Assembly: GCA_946803715.1 (NCBI GenBank)
Contig: CAMPET010000129.1
Location: 71,872-135,871, forward strand
Origin: Beroe ovata
Lineage: Eukaryota > Ctenophora > Nuda > Beroida > Beroidae
Length of the DNA stretch: 64,000 nt
Reading direction: 5' to 3'
Positions 23,996 through 34,900 of this stretch are shown in pieces; position 1 is the first letter of the stretch, and each line of letters begins with the position of its first letter. The position numbers were made by a program, and so were the translations under genes. The notes beneath the pieces are model-generated. The model was not told where the DNA came from, made no database searches, and worked only from the letters and a program-made list of their open reading frames with translations.

Positions 23996-25501
23996 TCAAA
24001 CTTTTGAATTTCTGTCCACCTTTTCTTCGCGACGTATCAAATCATCCATGTCCTGTAACGTATGAGGCAGCATCTTTCCATGGGTCTCAGGTGCATCTCG
24101 ATACAGGACCCAGCACCCTGCCGACAATCCGAATATGATACAGAAGATGATGTTAGGAGAGATGGAATTGAGGAGAATGACAAAGGGAGCGACAACACTT
24201 CCGATCCTCCCCGCACTAGAACAGACACCCAACCCAGCGGCTCTGACCTCAGTTGGGAGCACCTCCGACGTGTGGAGGAAGATGGTGTTGAAGTAGAAAT
24301 CGGAGAGGAATCGTCCCCCAAGAGCGGATATCTTCTGGAGATTGAACCCGGGAATGATCTCGTGGGGGAAGGGCAACATGCACAGAACAGCAGAGATCAT
24401 CATGCCGACATTGCATGCTCGGAGAAACCGTACTCTCCTCATCACCTTCACCCCGTAGTAATTGATGGGACGGTTAAGGAGGTCAAACATGCTGATGAGG
24501 ATCTGGTTAGTGAAGATATTCCCGATGAGATCTCCCACGTTTAGGCTGAGGGACCAGAAGCAGAATGCAGCGTTTGTCCAGGCTAGGATGAACGTGAACA
24601 TCATTTTCCTCGTGAATCTGGTGTAGGTGAAGAGTTGCATTGCTGAACCAGCCTGTTCTGGCTCATCTCCAACTTCCTTTTCAATAACGTCACCTTTATC
24701 ACTAAATTTGACGCCATTGAACTTAGCCACATACTCCAGTGCTTGAACCACCTTTCTATCCTTGCCATTGACCTGCAACCAAAATGGGCTCTCCGGAATG
24801 AAGAAGAATATCAGGGTGTTAAACACAAGAGCAGGGACCATCAACCAGAAGCAAATCGCCCCAAAGTCCTCCAAATAGTAGGTAAGAGCAGCCCCGTACA
24901 ACATCCCCATGGAGAATGTCTCCGTGTGAACCTGTACTCCGATATTCCTCAGCCTTGTGATGGTCAACTCAGTTTGGTACACGAAAACAGCCCCGGTTAT
25001 TCCAGAGAGGAAACCACACAACACATGAGCTGCTCCAAACACCTTGAAATCGGTATCACTTGCAGCGTGGAGGAGCACAGCACCACAGAACATGTAGACA
25101 CCGGTGAATGTGACACGGTGTCGACCAAATTTGTCCATGAGCTTTCCACCTATCACAATTCCGACCATGAACCCGGCGAATAGACCGCTGATGATAGAAC
25201 TGATGTATCCTTCGTACCCACACGCGATTCCGTACTGCTTGAGAAACCGATCATTGGCTGCCGAAACAGTTGACCTCCAATCACTATCCACAAGATCATC
25301 CAGCTGGGCACAGAGAGGGATTTCCTGGTTGCACTTCTCGGTCAAACACTCCCACGACTTGGTGGAGGTGAGGAAAGGAAGGAGGAGGGGAACACCCCCG
25401 TGACTGAAGAATGTCATGGATATGATCAGGATCATGAAGTATTGGAATCGGGGCCATGGGAGGTCGTTAACTTGCTCATAGATGTCCCCGAGTTTTACCA
25501 T
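23996..25501 (-). CDS. SLC22-like major facilitator (organic ion transporter), single coding exon
   Basis: 501 aa from ATG 25501 (MVKLGDIYEQVNDLPWPRFQ). I chose this start because a good splice acceptor (CTACTATTTACAG) lies 8 bases upstream and SLC22 proteins begin in this way; an upstream in-frame ATG at 25540 would lie inside that intron. The order of features fits the family: TM1, a large Cys-containing extracellular loop (about 45-90), the loop 2-3 motif GGKLMDKFGRHR, PESPFWLQ after TM6, then the second half with EVLPTEVRAAGLG and a PETHGKMLPHTLQDM end. It should be a 12-TM plasma-membrane carrier of organic cations, anions or zwitterions; the substrate cannot be read from sequence. The whole coding region is uninterrupted, unlike most neighbours. 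Confidence 0.9.
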   Translation of the reverse strand: MVKLGDIYEQVNDLPWPRFQYFMILIISMTFFSHGGVPLLLPFLTSTKSWECLTEKCNQEIPLCAQLDDLVDSDWRSTVSAANDRFLKQYGIACGYEGYISSIISGLFAGFMVGIVIGGKLMDKFGRHRVTFTGVYMFCGAVLLHAASDTDFKVFGAAHVLCGFLSGITGAVFVYQTELTITRLRNIGVQVHTETFSMGMLYGAALTYYLEDFGAICFWLMVPALVFNTLIFFFIPESPFWLQVNGKDRKVVQALEYVAKFNGVKFSDKGDVIEKEVGDEPEQAGSAMQLFTYTRFTRKMMFTFILAWTNAAFCFWSLSLNVGDLIGNIFTNQILISMFDLLNRPINYYGVKVMRRVRFLRACNVGMMISAVLCMLPFPHEIIPGFNLQKISALGGRFLSDFYFNTIFLHTSEVLPTEVRAAGLGVCSSAGRIGSVVAPFVILLNSISPNIIFCIIFGLSAGCWVLYRDAPETHGKMLPHTLQDMDDLIRREEKVDRNSKV

Positions 25502-25509
25502 GATAGATC

Positions 25510-27392
25510 TGTAAATAGTAGGAGGTAAAATGTACCACACTTGTAAAGAACAGCTATAGTTATAAAGTTGATTTATATATTTAATTTTATTGGCAACAAA
25601 ACTGTGGACGACCTAGTTAAGTTAAGTGGACGACCTAGTTAATAAAAAGAATAAATTCATAAATTTGAATTTGTTAGCAACAAAACTAGATCAAGATGAT
25701 ATCAATGAAGAGTGTATAAGTACTTTAGTTGATCAATTCGACATTCGTACTAATATATAATGTTGTGAGCAATTACGAAACTTAATATTTTACTTACAGT
25801 TACTCGAGCACACGTATTATTTGTAGTTCATGTTATAGTCCAAGTTGCAAGAAATCACCATCTGTTTAACTTTACTTACAGTGCGTGTGTGTTTTTTAAA
25901 AGGATTTCTTTTTAAAAAGGATTTCTTTGTGCTGCACAAAATCTGTTGCACAAAATCTGCTCCTTCACGAAACACTCAGTAAGGCATTTAGGAAGTCCTA
26001 AATGTTGTTAATAAGACATCTTTTGAGCTGCCCTAACTTGCATTTAGGAATTCAAATGATCTGCCATGAATCATAATCATACATCTCAAATTTGATCGTA
26101 TAAAGTAGTGTTGTAAAGTTTAAAATTTCATATGCCTTCCTAACTTTTTCGTGATGGTACAAAGGGAAGGTGCAAAGTAACTTCTTGTTTTGTAAAGATC
26201 CACAGTGACGTAATGTGACGCTCACTCAAATTTCAGAGTTTTCTCGTGACTATTGAACATATTATCGAAAAACTAATCTTTTTATAGTCATTTATAAATC
26301 AGTGTTTCGAAATAATCAATTGTGGTTGACAATCACTATCAATCCTTTTGAAACAGTACACGCTGACGCCAGCAAAACACATTGACATGAGTGCTGAAAA
26401 ACAACAAGAAAGTTAACAATAATTCTTGTTCAAGCTCTGAATGAATGAAACACGTGCCTTTTGTCTTTACACAAGACACAAAGGCTTCATATATGAGAAA
26501 ATAATTTGGTCGTTTGAACAGAATTTAATTAGTGAATTTGAAGGTGGTGAGAATTTCAGTCTGAAATAAGGTCCAAATTTCAGTGAATTTCCTAATATGG
26601 TTACCTACCCATAATTAGGAATGCAGGCCATAATTAGGAATCCATCAACCGCCAAATATTAATGCCAAAATGGAATATAATGGAGAAGACAGTCTGATAA
26701 AGATGACACTAATAGGAAGCAAAATGCAAATATTATACCTATGCGTTGTCAGTTGTTGTTGTTGTTGTTGATGCTTTTCGCCGGTAAAAATTATGTATGA
26801 CAACATCAAAACCTTATTAAATCAATTCCCAATCAAGTTAATCCTTATCTAATTACGATGATGATATTCAGTTCGTTTAATACAAGGAACTGACTTGTAC
26901 AATAATTTAGGAAAATGCTTTGATATTTTTTTACTTCACAGCTCCACAATATGATGTATATGAGATGCATGCCATTTTCTGCAGTTCATGGTACCTATAT
27001 GCTTTGTCCTCGGCATGCTAGTATGTTGTACATTGTCCAGATGTACTAAATGTCATGTACATTGTATAATTTACATTGTACAATGGACTACTTAGTACGA
27101 TTCATTTGTTATAGTATTTTTGGGTGTGACAATTAGTTACTCAATACCTACCCATCTTGCAGAAAGCACTTGTTGTAGCTGTTTTATCTCTCCTGAATAG
27201 AGTTTATTCAGTAATCACTATAGGACGTGTTCATTCTTTCAGCCAAGTATTTTCTCAAATTAATTTTTCAAAAAACCACATAATTTCCGAACTATATTAC
27301 CTAGATATCTTAGCCACAACAACGTATATATCGTAGCCACAACAGCATCTCCATGACAACAAGCACCTCCAGTTCCAGGATAGTATAATCTG
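25510..27392. other. Divergent intergenic region between transporter and glycosyltransferase
   Basis: AT-rich. It contains a partial dispersed repeat (about 26085-26135), a short GTT repeat near 26750-26770 and inverted ATTTAGGAA / TTCCTAAAT blocks. No gene seen. Both promoters should lie here. Confidence 0.5.
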
Positions 27393-28517
27393 ATGAAGAG
27401 ACTTCTGACTGGACTACTCATAGCACCGATATCGCGTCGTTCAGTTATGGTGGTGTTCATTATTATTGTCCTCTTTCACGCTCTCTCATCTCTGATCATG
27501 TTAAATCTTCTGGGCAACACCGCTCAAGCACATCTTCTCAAATTCAGGAGAGAGGGATACCCGGAAATCATCAAAATTAAGCAGGTCGTGAATCCATTTC
27601 CAAATAGATTGAATATCTCGAGGAGAGATTGGGTTTTGGAGGGAAAGACAAATAATAAGGGTCATCATCATCAAAATGCGAATGACTCGGAGTCATATCT
27701 TTTTATCGTCATAACGAAATCCGCGCCATCAAGTTTGGACGATCGCGAGATCATGCGGCATAGGGGATGGCTGTCATACGATTGGAAAGACGCCCATAAC
27801 CGAGATATCAACTGGAGACATTTCTTCCTTGTGGGACTGACCATGGATCCTGAGTGGTCCAGGGAGAAAACGGCGGAGGAGAACGCTAAATATGGTGATA
27901 TTCTGGTGTCGCCGACCTTTGATTCCTATCGGAGGATGACGTACAAACTGATGTGGTCGTTTCAACATCTTATCGACCACTACGATTTCAAATTCCTGGT
28001 CGTCTTAGCAGAGGATTCAGTGGTCAACATCCGGGATCTCAACACGTATTTCGAGAGGAAAGTTACCGAGGAGAGCGACAGGAAGTTTTTCGGCGGTCCC
28101 GAATGTACGATTCGCTCCGCACACCGGAAGGGAAAAGCTGCCCTGAGTCTCGATGTCTGGCCGAGCGAGCTCCTACCTCGTCTCTGTATCGGATCCGGGA
28201 TAATGTTTTCCCGGGACGTGATGGAGGAGTTACTGGTGATCTGGGACGAGGATCCACAGCCTGTGAATCCGCTTGACGATGTGCAGATCGCGGTGATGAT
28301 TTTCCAATCGGGATCCATCCCCGTTCAAGAGATCGAGGAGGTTAGTCATGGGTGTCGGGCCAAGGATCCCACTTCGTTTATTGTGACTCAGATCAAACCC
28401 ATGGATAGGACAGTGGATATGATTGAGAGTTATATGAAGTATGGATATTACTGCGCGGAGAGGGTTAAAGCTCATCGAGTACACGTCCCGGGAGAAGATG
28501 AGATTATTTGGACTTGA
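27393..28517 (+). CDS. GT31-like beta-1,3-glycosyltransferase, type II membrane protein
   Basis: 374 aa in one coding exon. Residues 17-38 form the signal anchor (VMVVFIIIVLF...), then a stem and a lumenal catalytic domain. Family landmarks in order: IMRHRGW (for the usual IRxTW), GDILVSPTFDSYRRMTYKLM (for the D.Y.NLT.KT block), the metal-site region, LCIGSGIMFSRDV (for the CSGxGYv block) and LDDVQIAVM (for EDVxxG). The usual DDD metal-binding triad reads AED (VVLAEDSVVNI), so catalysis or metal use may be altered. If active it would extend Golgi glycans by a beta-1,3 link; donor and acceptor are unknown. A single coding exon is normal for many GT31 genes. Confidence 0.82.
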   Translation: MKRLLTGLLIAPISRRSVMVVFIIIVLFHALSSLIMLNLLGNTAQAHLLKFRREGYPEIIKIKQVVNPFPNRLNISRRDWVLEGKTNNKGHHHQNANDSESYLFIVITKSAPSSLDDREIMRHRGWLSYDWKDAHNRDINWRHFFLVGLTMDPEWSREKTAEENAKYGDILVSPTFDSYRRMTYKLMWSFQHLIDHYDFKFLVVLAEDSVVNIRDLNTYFERKVTEESDRKFFGGPECTIRSAHRKGKAALSLDVWPSELLPRLCIGSGIMFSRDVMEELLVIWDEDPQPVNPLDDVQIAVMIFQSGSIPVQEIEEVSHGCRAKDPTSFIVTQIKPMDRTVDMIESYMKYGYYCAERVKAHRVHVPGEDEIIWT

Positions 28518-28725
28518 CATATCTCTCTTACAGTGGAATGTTTTGTTCTGTCTTTGGCTGACTTTGTTATTCATATTGCGCTCCATAATCGTTTTCATTC
28601 ATATATTTTATACAATTTTGACGAAGATATTGTGAAATTGAATTTAAATCTTATATTTTTAACCATTAACATATCTCAGGAAAACATTCACTCTTCTATT
28701 TCTCTTAGTTTTAAAATCATTGATT

Positions 28726-28731
28726 AATAAA
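28726..28731 (+). terminator. Polyadenylation signal AATAAA for the GT31-like gene
   Basis: About 210 bp after the stop at 28517. On the opposite strand AATAAA at 28815-28810 would serve USO1, so the two genes end tail to tail within about 100 bp. Confidence 0.5.
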
Positions 28732-29176
28732 CGCATATTCTCTTTAAAAATAAAATTGAATTGAATCAGAGTTAATCACCTAAAGAAGAGTTTAATAATC
28801 TCGAAATTATTTATTCTATTCGAAAGAAATTTGAGAGAGGCTCATTTAATTAATTCATCACTAAAAACTACGCTAGCAATAGAATAACAATTACAAACTA
28901 TACCAGCGTTTTACTCAAACAATCTGCAGTTTTTGTCCACCCCAACCTAAGATTTCGAATATTCCATGTACGTTTCATTTTCAAACCCTAGATTAATAGA
29001 CATACAAATTCCATTTTAACTGATAATAAGGAAGTCTTAAATGTCCCAATGTACGCTCTTAGTGTTAGGTTTATCTACACACTCACACTGCAGTTCTCCG
29101 TCACAACCCTATCTCACGCGTTACGTCATCCCAATATCACGCGTGATACACCACGCGGTGCACATGTCCCCCATCT

Positions 29177-31869
29177 TCACATGAGTCGTCCATCACCGGT
29201 CAGGGCGGATGTCTCGGGCAGGTCCTCACAACTGTCCATCAGATCATCGAAATCATCCTCACTCTCGGTGAGGGTAGCGTCATCCCCGAGATTCCGTAAC
29301 CTAGGTGATGATGATTCGTGAGTGGGGGCAAGATATACGACAGTATTAGTCATAGACAGGCGTATAAGACGTCATAGTGATAGACAGTATTAGTCACACT
29401 CCTAGACAGTATATTAGTCATAGACAGTTGTATACGACGTCATAGACAGTCTATGACAGTCTTATCACGTATACGACGTCATAGACAATATTGGTCATAG
29501 ACAGTATTAGCTACTGCTAGGGAGAGAACATGAAGTTATACTGTCATAGAAGAAGGTGGAAATATGACGTCATATACGCTAAGATAGTGACGTCATATAC
29601 GCTAAGATAGTGATGTATAGTGATGTATAGTGACGTATAGTGANACAACCAAATATTATTTGGTTTTGGGAAAAATTAGTCATAGACAGTTGTATACGAC
29701 GTCATAGACAGTCTTATCACGTCATAGACAATATTGGTCATAGACAGTATTAGCTACTGCTAGGGAGAGAACATGAAGTCATATACTGTCATAGACGTTT
29801 TTGAATGAAGAGGGTGGAAATATGACGCCATATACGCTAAGATAGTGATGTATAGTGATGTATAGTGATGTATAGTGATGTATAGTGATGTATCTCAGTA
29901 GAATGAACCTTACCTCTCCTTGAGCTGTCCCAATTTCCTATCCTGGTGTGCAAGTAGCACGAGTAGGTCCTCCTGTTCTGTCGACAGACTATCATACTTC
30001 TCCTGGGGGAAACATATATTGGGATGAGGTATCTTGCGTGTTGTCGATCGATGATAGACCCTGACGAGAATTTCGTTTCGCGCGCACGGCGCAAATCAGC
30101 TTCGCGGCTTGCATCAACGCCCGACCAACATATAAACTGTGAGTGACAGATGTTGCATAGGTAGGATCATACATCAACATGCAGGAAGGAACGGATACCT
30201 GTAAAGCCGCCAATTCTGGGTCATTCCCTCCGATTGCCTGAGAAGATGATCCTGCTTCGGGTGCTGAGGAATGAATTTCGTAAATCATTTTGGGTCCAAT
30301 TATTGACTTTGAGTAGGTAAGATGTGAGGATCTGATCATGTAAGAATGAACTGAGTGCTGAGTCTCTCCCCTTCTAAATCTCTGTCAGGCTGTGATCGAA
30401 ACAGAAATGGGAGGTTTGGAATATACCTTGTTCTGACTCTGAGATGGACACATGATTGAACTCCGATCTTCCGAGTGTTTTGGGAACACTAGCAATATCT
30501 TCATTCGTTGTAACCGACTGGGAGGGGGGTTAATTAGAATAGCAGATTTTATGGTGGTGTCAAGAACAGTGGTGCCAAGAAGAATGGTGTCAACGGAGTT
30601 GTGGCCAGGAATAATGTCAGGGACTCCCTCACACGAACAGTTTACAGTGGTGTCAACTTGACACCACTGAAGATAGATATCAGGAGTAGTGATTTTAAGA
30701 AAGTGGTGTCAACCATAAATCTTACCACACTCAGTCGTTCACTGACTGCTGAAACCCTCGACTTCTCCACTTCACACTTGAGCTGTGAAATCTCTACCTC
30801 GTATGCCTTTACCAGATTTCGGAGCCTATCAATCTATCGGAATAAATTGAAATTAGGGTTTAGCCTAAGCCACGCGTATCATCCGAACGAACAAACTAAG
30901 CACTTAAATAGTCTCTCATAGTTTCAAGAATCTCACCTCATCATTTTCTTGAGTTGCGGTTACTTCCTCTGTTTGTTGAGCAACATTCTCTTCCTTGTGC
31001 TGATGAGGATCACTCTCCGTAGCAACATTCGGTTGCTTGGCAACGTTTTCATTCTCCAGAGATCTGTAGTACGCGTCATATTGATCCAGAGTGTAAAAAT
31101 ACTGGTCCTCCGTATAGATCTGAAACAAATATTTTAGGAAGACGATTTTGTTCTTATCATGATATTGATAAAACATTAAAACAGTGGCGTCACAAAGTGT
31201 TATGAAGAACGTGTTCCAAATCCAATTTTCACCTTCCGATCCTTACAACAAGAAGTCTAGAAATATTGTCTTTATTTTCTTGCACGTCACTAATTCATGT
31301 TTCATTTGTTTTCGGGGCCGCCTTCCAATTGGCTTCGCCATTTTGATTTAGCCGTTCTCCACCAATTAGCATGGAATGAACTTTGGCAGAAGAAACAGTT
31401 ATTACAGTCTTCCTCAAAAATTGACTGGAAATTCATTTTCTGGAGTAGGAGGGTGTGCCCCCATTTTGCTGGAGGTAAAATCATGCGTCTCGGCAATTAT
31501 AAATGAACTTCATGAAGGAGCCCGTGTGCAGCCTGTATTTATTTTCATATTATACTTTTTAAGTCCCATAAAAACCAGATTTTATTACAGCAGGAATTTC
31601 GCTGGGACGATAGAACGCCAGGTGTTGACTAGACGGGCAGGAATTGCGCCATGAACCGGGACAGAATACAGTCGTTTCCTGGTCTACACGTGGGTTACCA
31701 TGACGGGTTACCATGAACACCATGACGACGCGGTGTGGCTGACACGGAAAAGCGTGTAGACAACGCCGCTATGATTCCGTCATACACGCATAGTTTAGAC
31801 ACCGCAAAGGTCGACACATTGGACCGTCATATTGCGTGAGTAATTGGGTGTCTGACACCTGAATGAGAT

Positions 31870-31908
<39 letters not shown>

Positions 31909-34900
31909 CCCCATCGCATGTATATATGTCGGGCGTAGCGCGCACGCATACATAACCTCATTTAGCAGAACGTGCTACCTATATATTAAGTAAACGTGTC
32001 AACGGCAGGAAGACAGCTCCATTCAGAGGGAAAAGATCACGTGGCCATGACAACAGCCAATCAGGGCCCAAGAACGAGGTAATTTGGAAAACGACAGGGG
32101 GAATAATTTGATTTGTGAGGGTGGCATGAGTGTGCTATTGAATAATTCATACTTATAATCGTATAAATTATGACTAACCCTCGGCATAAAATATTCTATT
32201 TTATCCACCAGTAGTAGAAGAAGTATAGGGCGCGTCATTATGCAATCTCTAAGTCACATCTACCATGGATCTACTTGGCCCCATGCTATCATGATTTTTA
32301 CGTCAGGAGACCTGCATGACCAAGCCCAACACTATGTTTTATGCAAAGATCATAAGTTGATGCCGTGTCTGTCAGCGATCAGTCTTTGACTATATTTCGC
32401 CATGATTATTTTTTGACCTTCTCGCTTTTTGCACCCCCGCTTTATAAATCTCAGTCCAATAATTATGTGGTCAGTTCGGCGTAAAAAATATTCGGTTATA
32501 TATCGCATTCATCGTATATTATTATTCGCCATAATCAGAATTGTTAGAGACAAACGCGATAGAACGCTTGATTAGTTTACGCCGATAGCAATTATTAACA
32601 TGGGTTAGACTGACTAATCTAGTTTTGCGCTTGAGTCACGGTGCATCGAATTGAGACCTGATAACGGGTGTTTTCAATTACAATAGTTATGTTTTGTGAT
32701 TCACTGTCGGTGATGCCATGCGATTTTCTGATTCTCATACTCCATTCTCTTCTCTTCGATTTATAGCTTGTTCATTATAGACCATTATTAATTGTCCAGG
32801 TCCCACAAAGTCGGTCAACCTAATTAACCCATTAATTACCTCATTATCTCACTAGGGCCACGATCTCAACCTCCCACCATGACGGCCACCACCACTCCCT
32901 TATCGATCAGATCTGTTGTCATGGTAACAACTCTTCTCTTCTCCCTTGTCACAGATGTCACTGCGACTCGGTGTTACGAGTGTAGGGATGTCATTCAGAG
33001 GTATGTCTCAGGTTGTCATGGTGACTCCATAATGACGTCATAGTGACGTCATTAATTGTGGCTCTGTTGTTATCATGACGACATCAACGGATATTCGAGT
33101 TCCAAATCTACTGTAACCCATTCAATGATATCACAAGTTAACATCTGCACTAGTCATCATTTCACATTTGACATGTAACCGGTCATCATGTACCCATCAT
33201 AATATCATGACATGTCACTTGCTGTCACTTGCTGTCACTCGCTGTCATCACGACAGGAGGGGGAACAGGAACATGTTCTTGGAGCGATACGGGGAGTACT
33301 CTGACAAGGGCTGGATAAGCCCCTGTACCGATCAGACATTTGTTGTTTACCCCCAGGTATGTCGAAGTATGTTACTGATGGTGAAAAATGGTGAAGAAAA
33401 AATAGGAAAATTCACCATTTTTCACCATCGGTAACGCCCCCGAAATATAAATGAACTCCGAAATGATTAGTTCATTTCAAAATATTCTCGGGAATGAATG
33501 AACTCATTTCAAATTGAATGATTTTACCTATTCAAAATATGCTATGTCTCGGTCTTAAGAATGTTCTCCGTAAAAAGCCTCGGTATTGAGAACTCGATAG
33601 CTATTTTTCGCCTCGCCACTTTTTCGCCATTGTTGATCATTTATATGCTGTTAAATACCTTTTACTTCAACTGCATCGCCCGCATCATTCCTACAGGTTG
33701 AGTGCGTGAAACGTACGTACATAACGTACGATATGTGCAGTCCAAAGAAATGCATTGTCAAGGTAAAGTGGTCTTTAGGCACATATATGTACACGAGGAT
33801 GACCAGTTGATAAAAGCAAATTTATCAACATATTCGGAGAAGCTGAAAATATTGCTATAACGCCATAACACATTCATTTGTTGTCGTCGTCTCCTTGCGA
33901 CAATCCGAGATTTCAACTCCTTGAAAACATAAAGCATCTGCTCGGAGATGACAAGTGACTTTCCCTCAATTTCCCTAATGAACAAAACCTAAATCATGAC
34001 CAGGTTAAAAACCTTGTTCCATGTACCACTTTGACCGGAAAGATGAGTCGGGAGGCTTGTTGCTGCAAATCATTCGTCAGACTAAAAATGAATCTATGGG
34101 GGGGGCGTGTGCTCTGGAGACCAGTATTAAATGTGTGTTTAGAGGAGAATAGCGCATATTTTTGATCACAAACCCATGCCGACATCCGTTTCGGCAGAAA
34201 ACAAACGAAGGAAAAAAACGTCCGTCTCATGAATTTGCCTGCTATTGTCGGCTTGTGTTTGAGTCACAACTATATGCCTCAGTCATCAGTCTACAATTAT
34301 AGTTGGAGGAAATACTGACAAATTAAATGTGATTTATATCGAAAAGCAAATATTATGATGACGACAGTCATAAATAGGACCAAATCTGCTGTTTTATGCC
34401 ATTCGCCTCAATCAAACCGATCAATCACTAATCAATCACTTATCAATCACTTATCAATCACTTACCAATCATCTATCAATCACTTATCAATCACTTATCA
34501 ACCACTTATCAATCACTTATCAATCACTTATCCACCACTTATCCACCAGGTGATTGAGCGATACCCACTCCTTCCTCCGTTACTCACAGCTCAATTACCA
34601 TTCTATGAGCAACCATTCCAGACACATGCTTTGAGGGATGGCAAGACGTGCAAAGGTTAGGACCAAGGAAATGTTTTTATCACACAATAAACCATATTCT
34701 CATATTACGTCCAAATTTATGTTGAGATTCTTAATCAAAATCGTCATTGGGTTTTAGATCATCTCTAAAATTAAGGAAAATTTGTCTGTTCCATTTTAGA
34801 GGATTTATGCAACGGTGAATACAAGAATCAGTACAATGAAGGTCTCCAGTGTTACTACCAGTGCGGTAGAATTTCACTACTGGGTCTGACAGAAGATGAG

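Noticed and set aside
24037-25403. Plus-strand frames opposite the transporter
   Set aside because: Shadows of the minus-strand SLC22-like coding exon.
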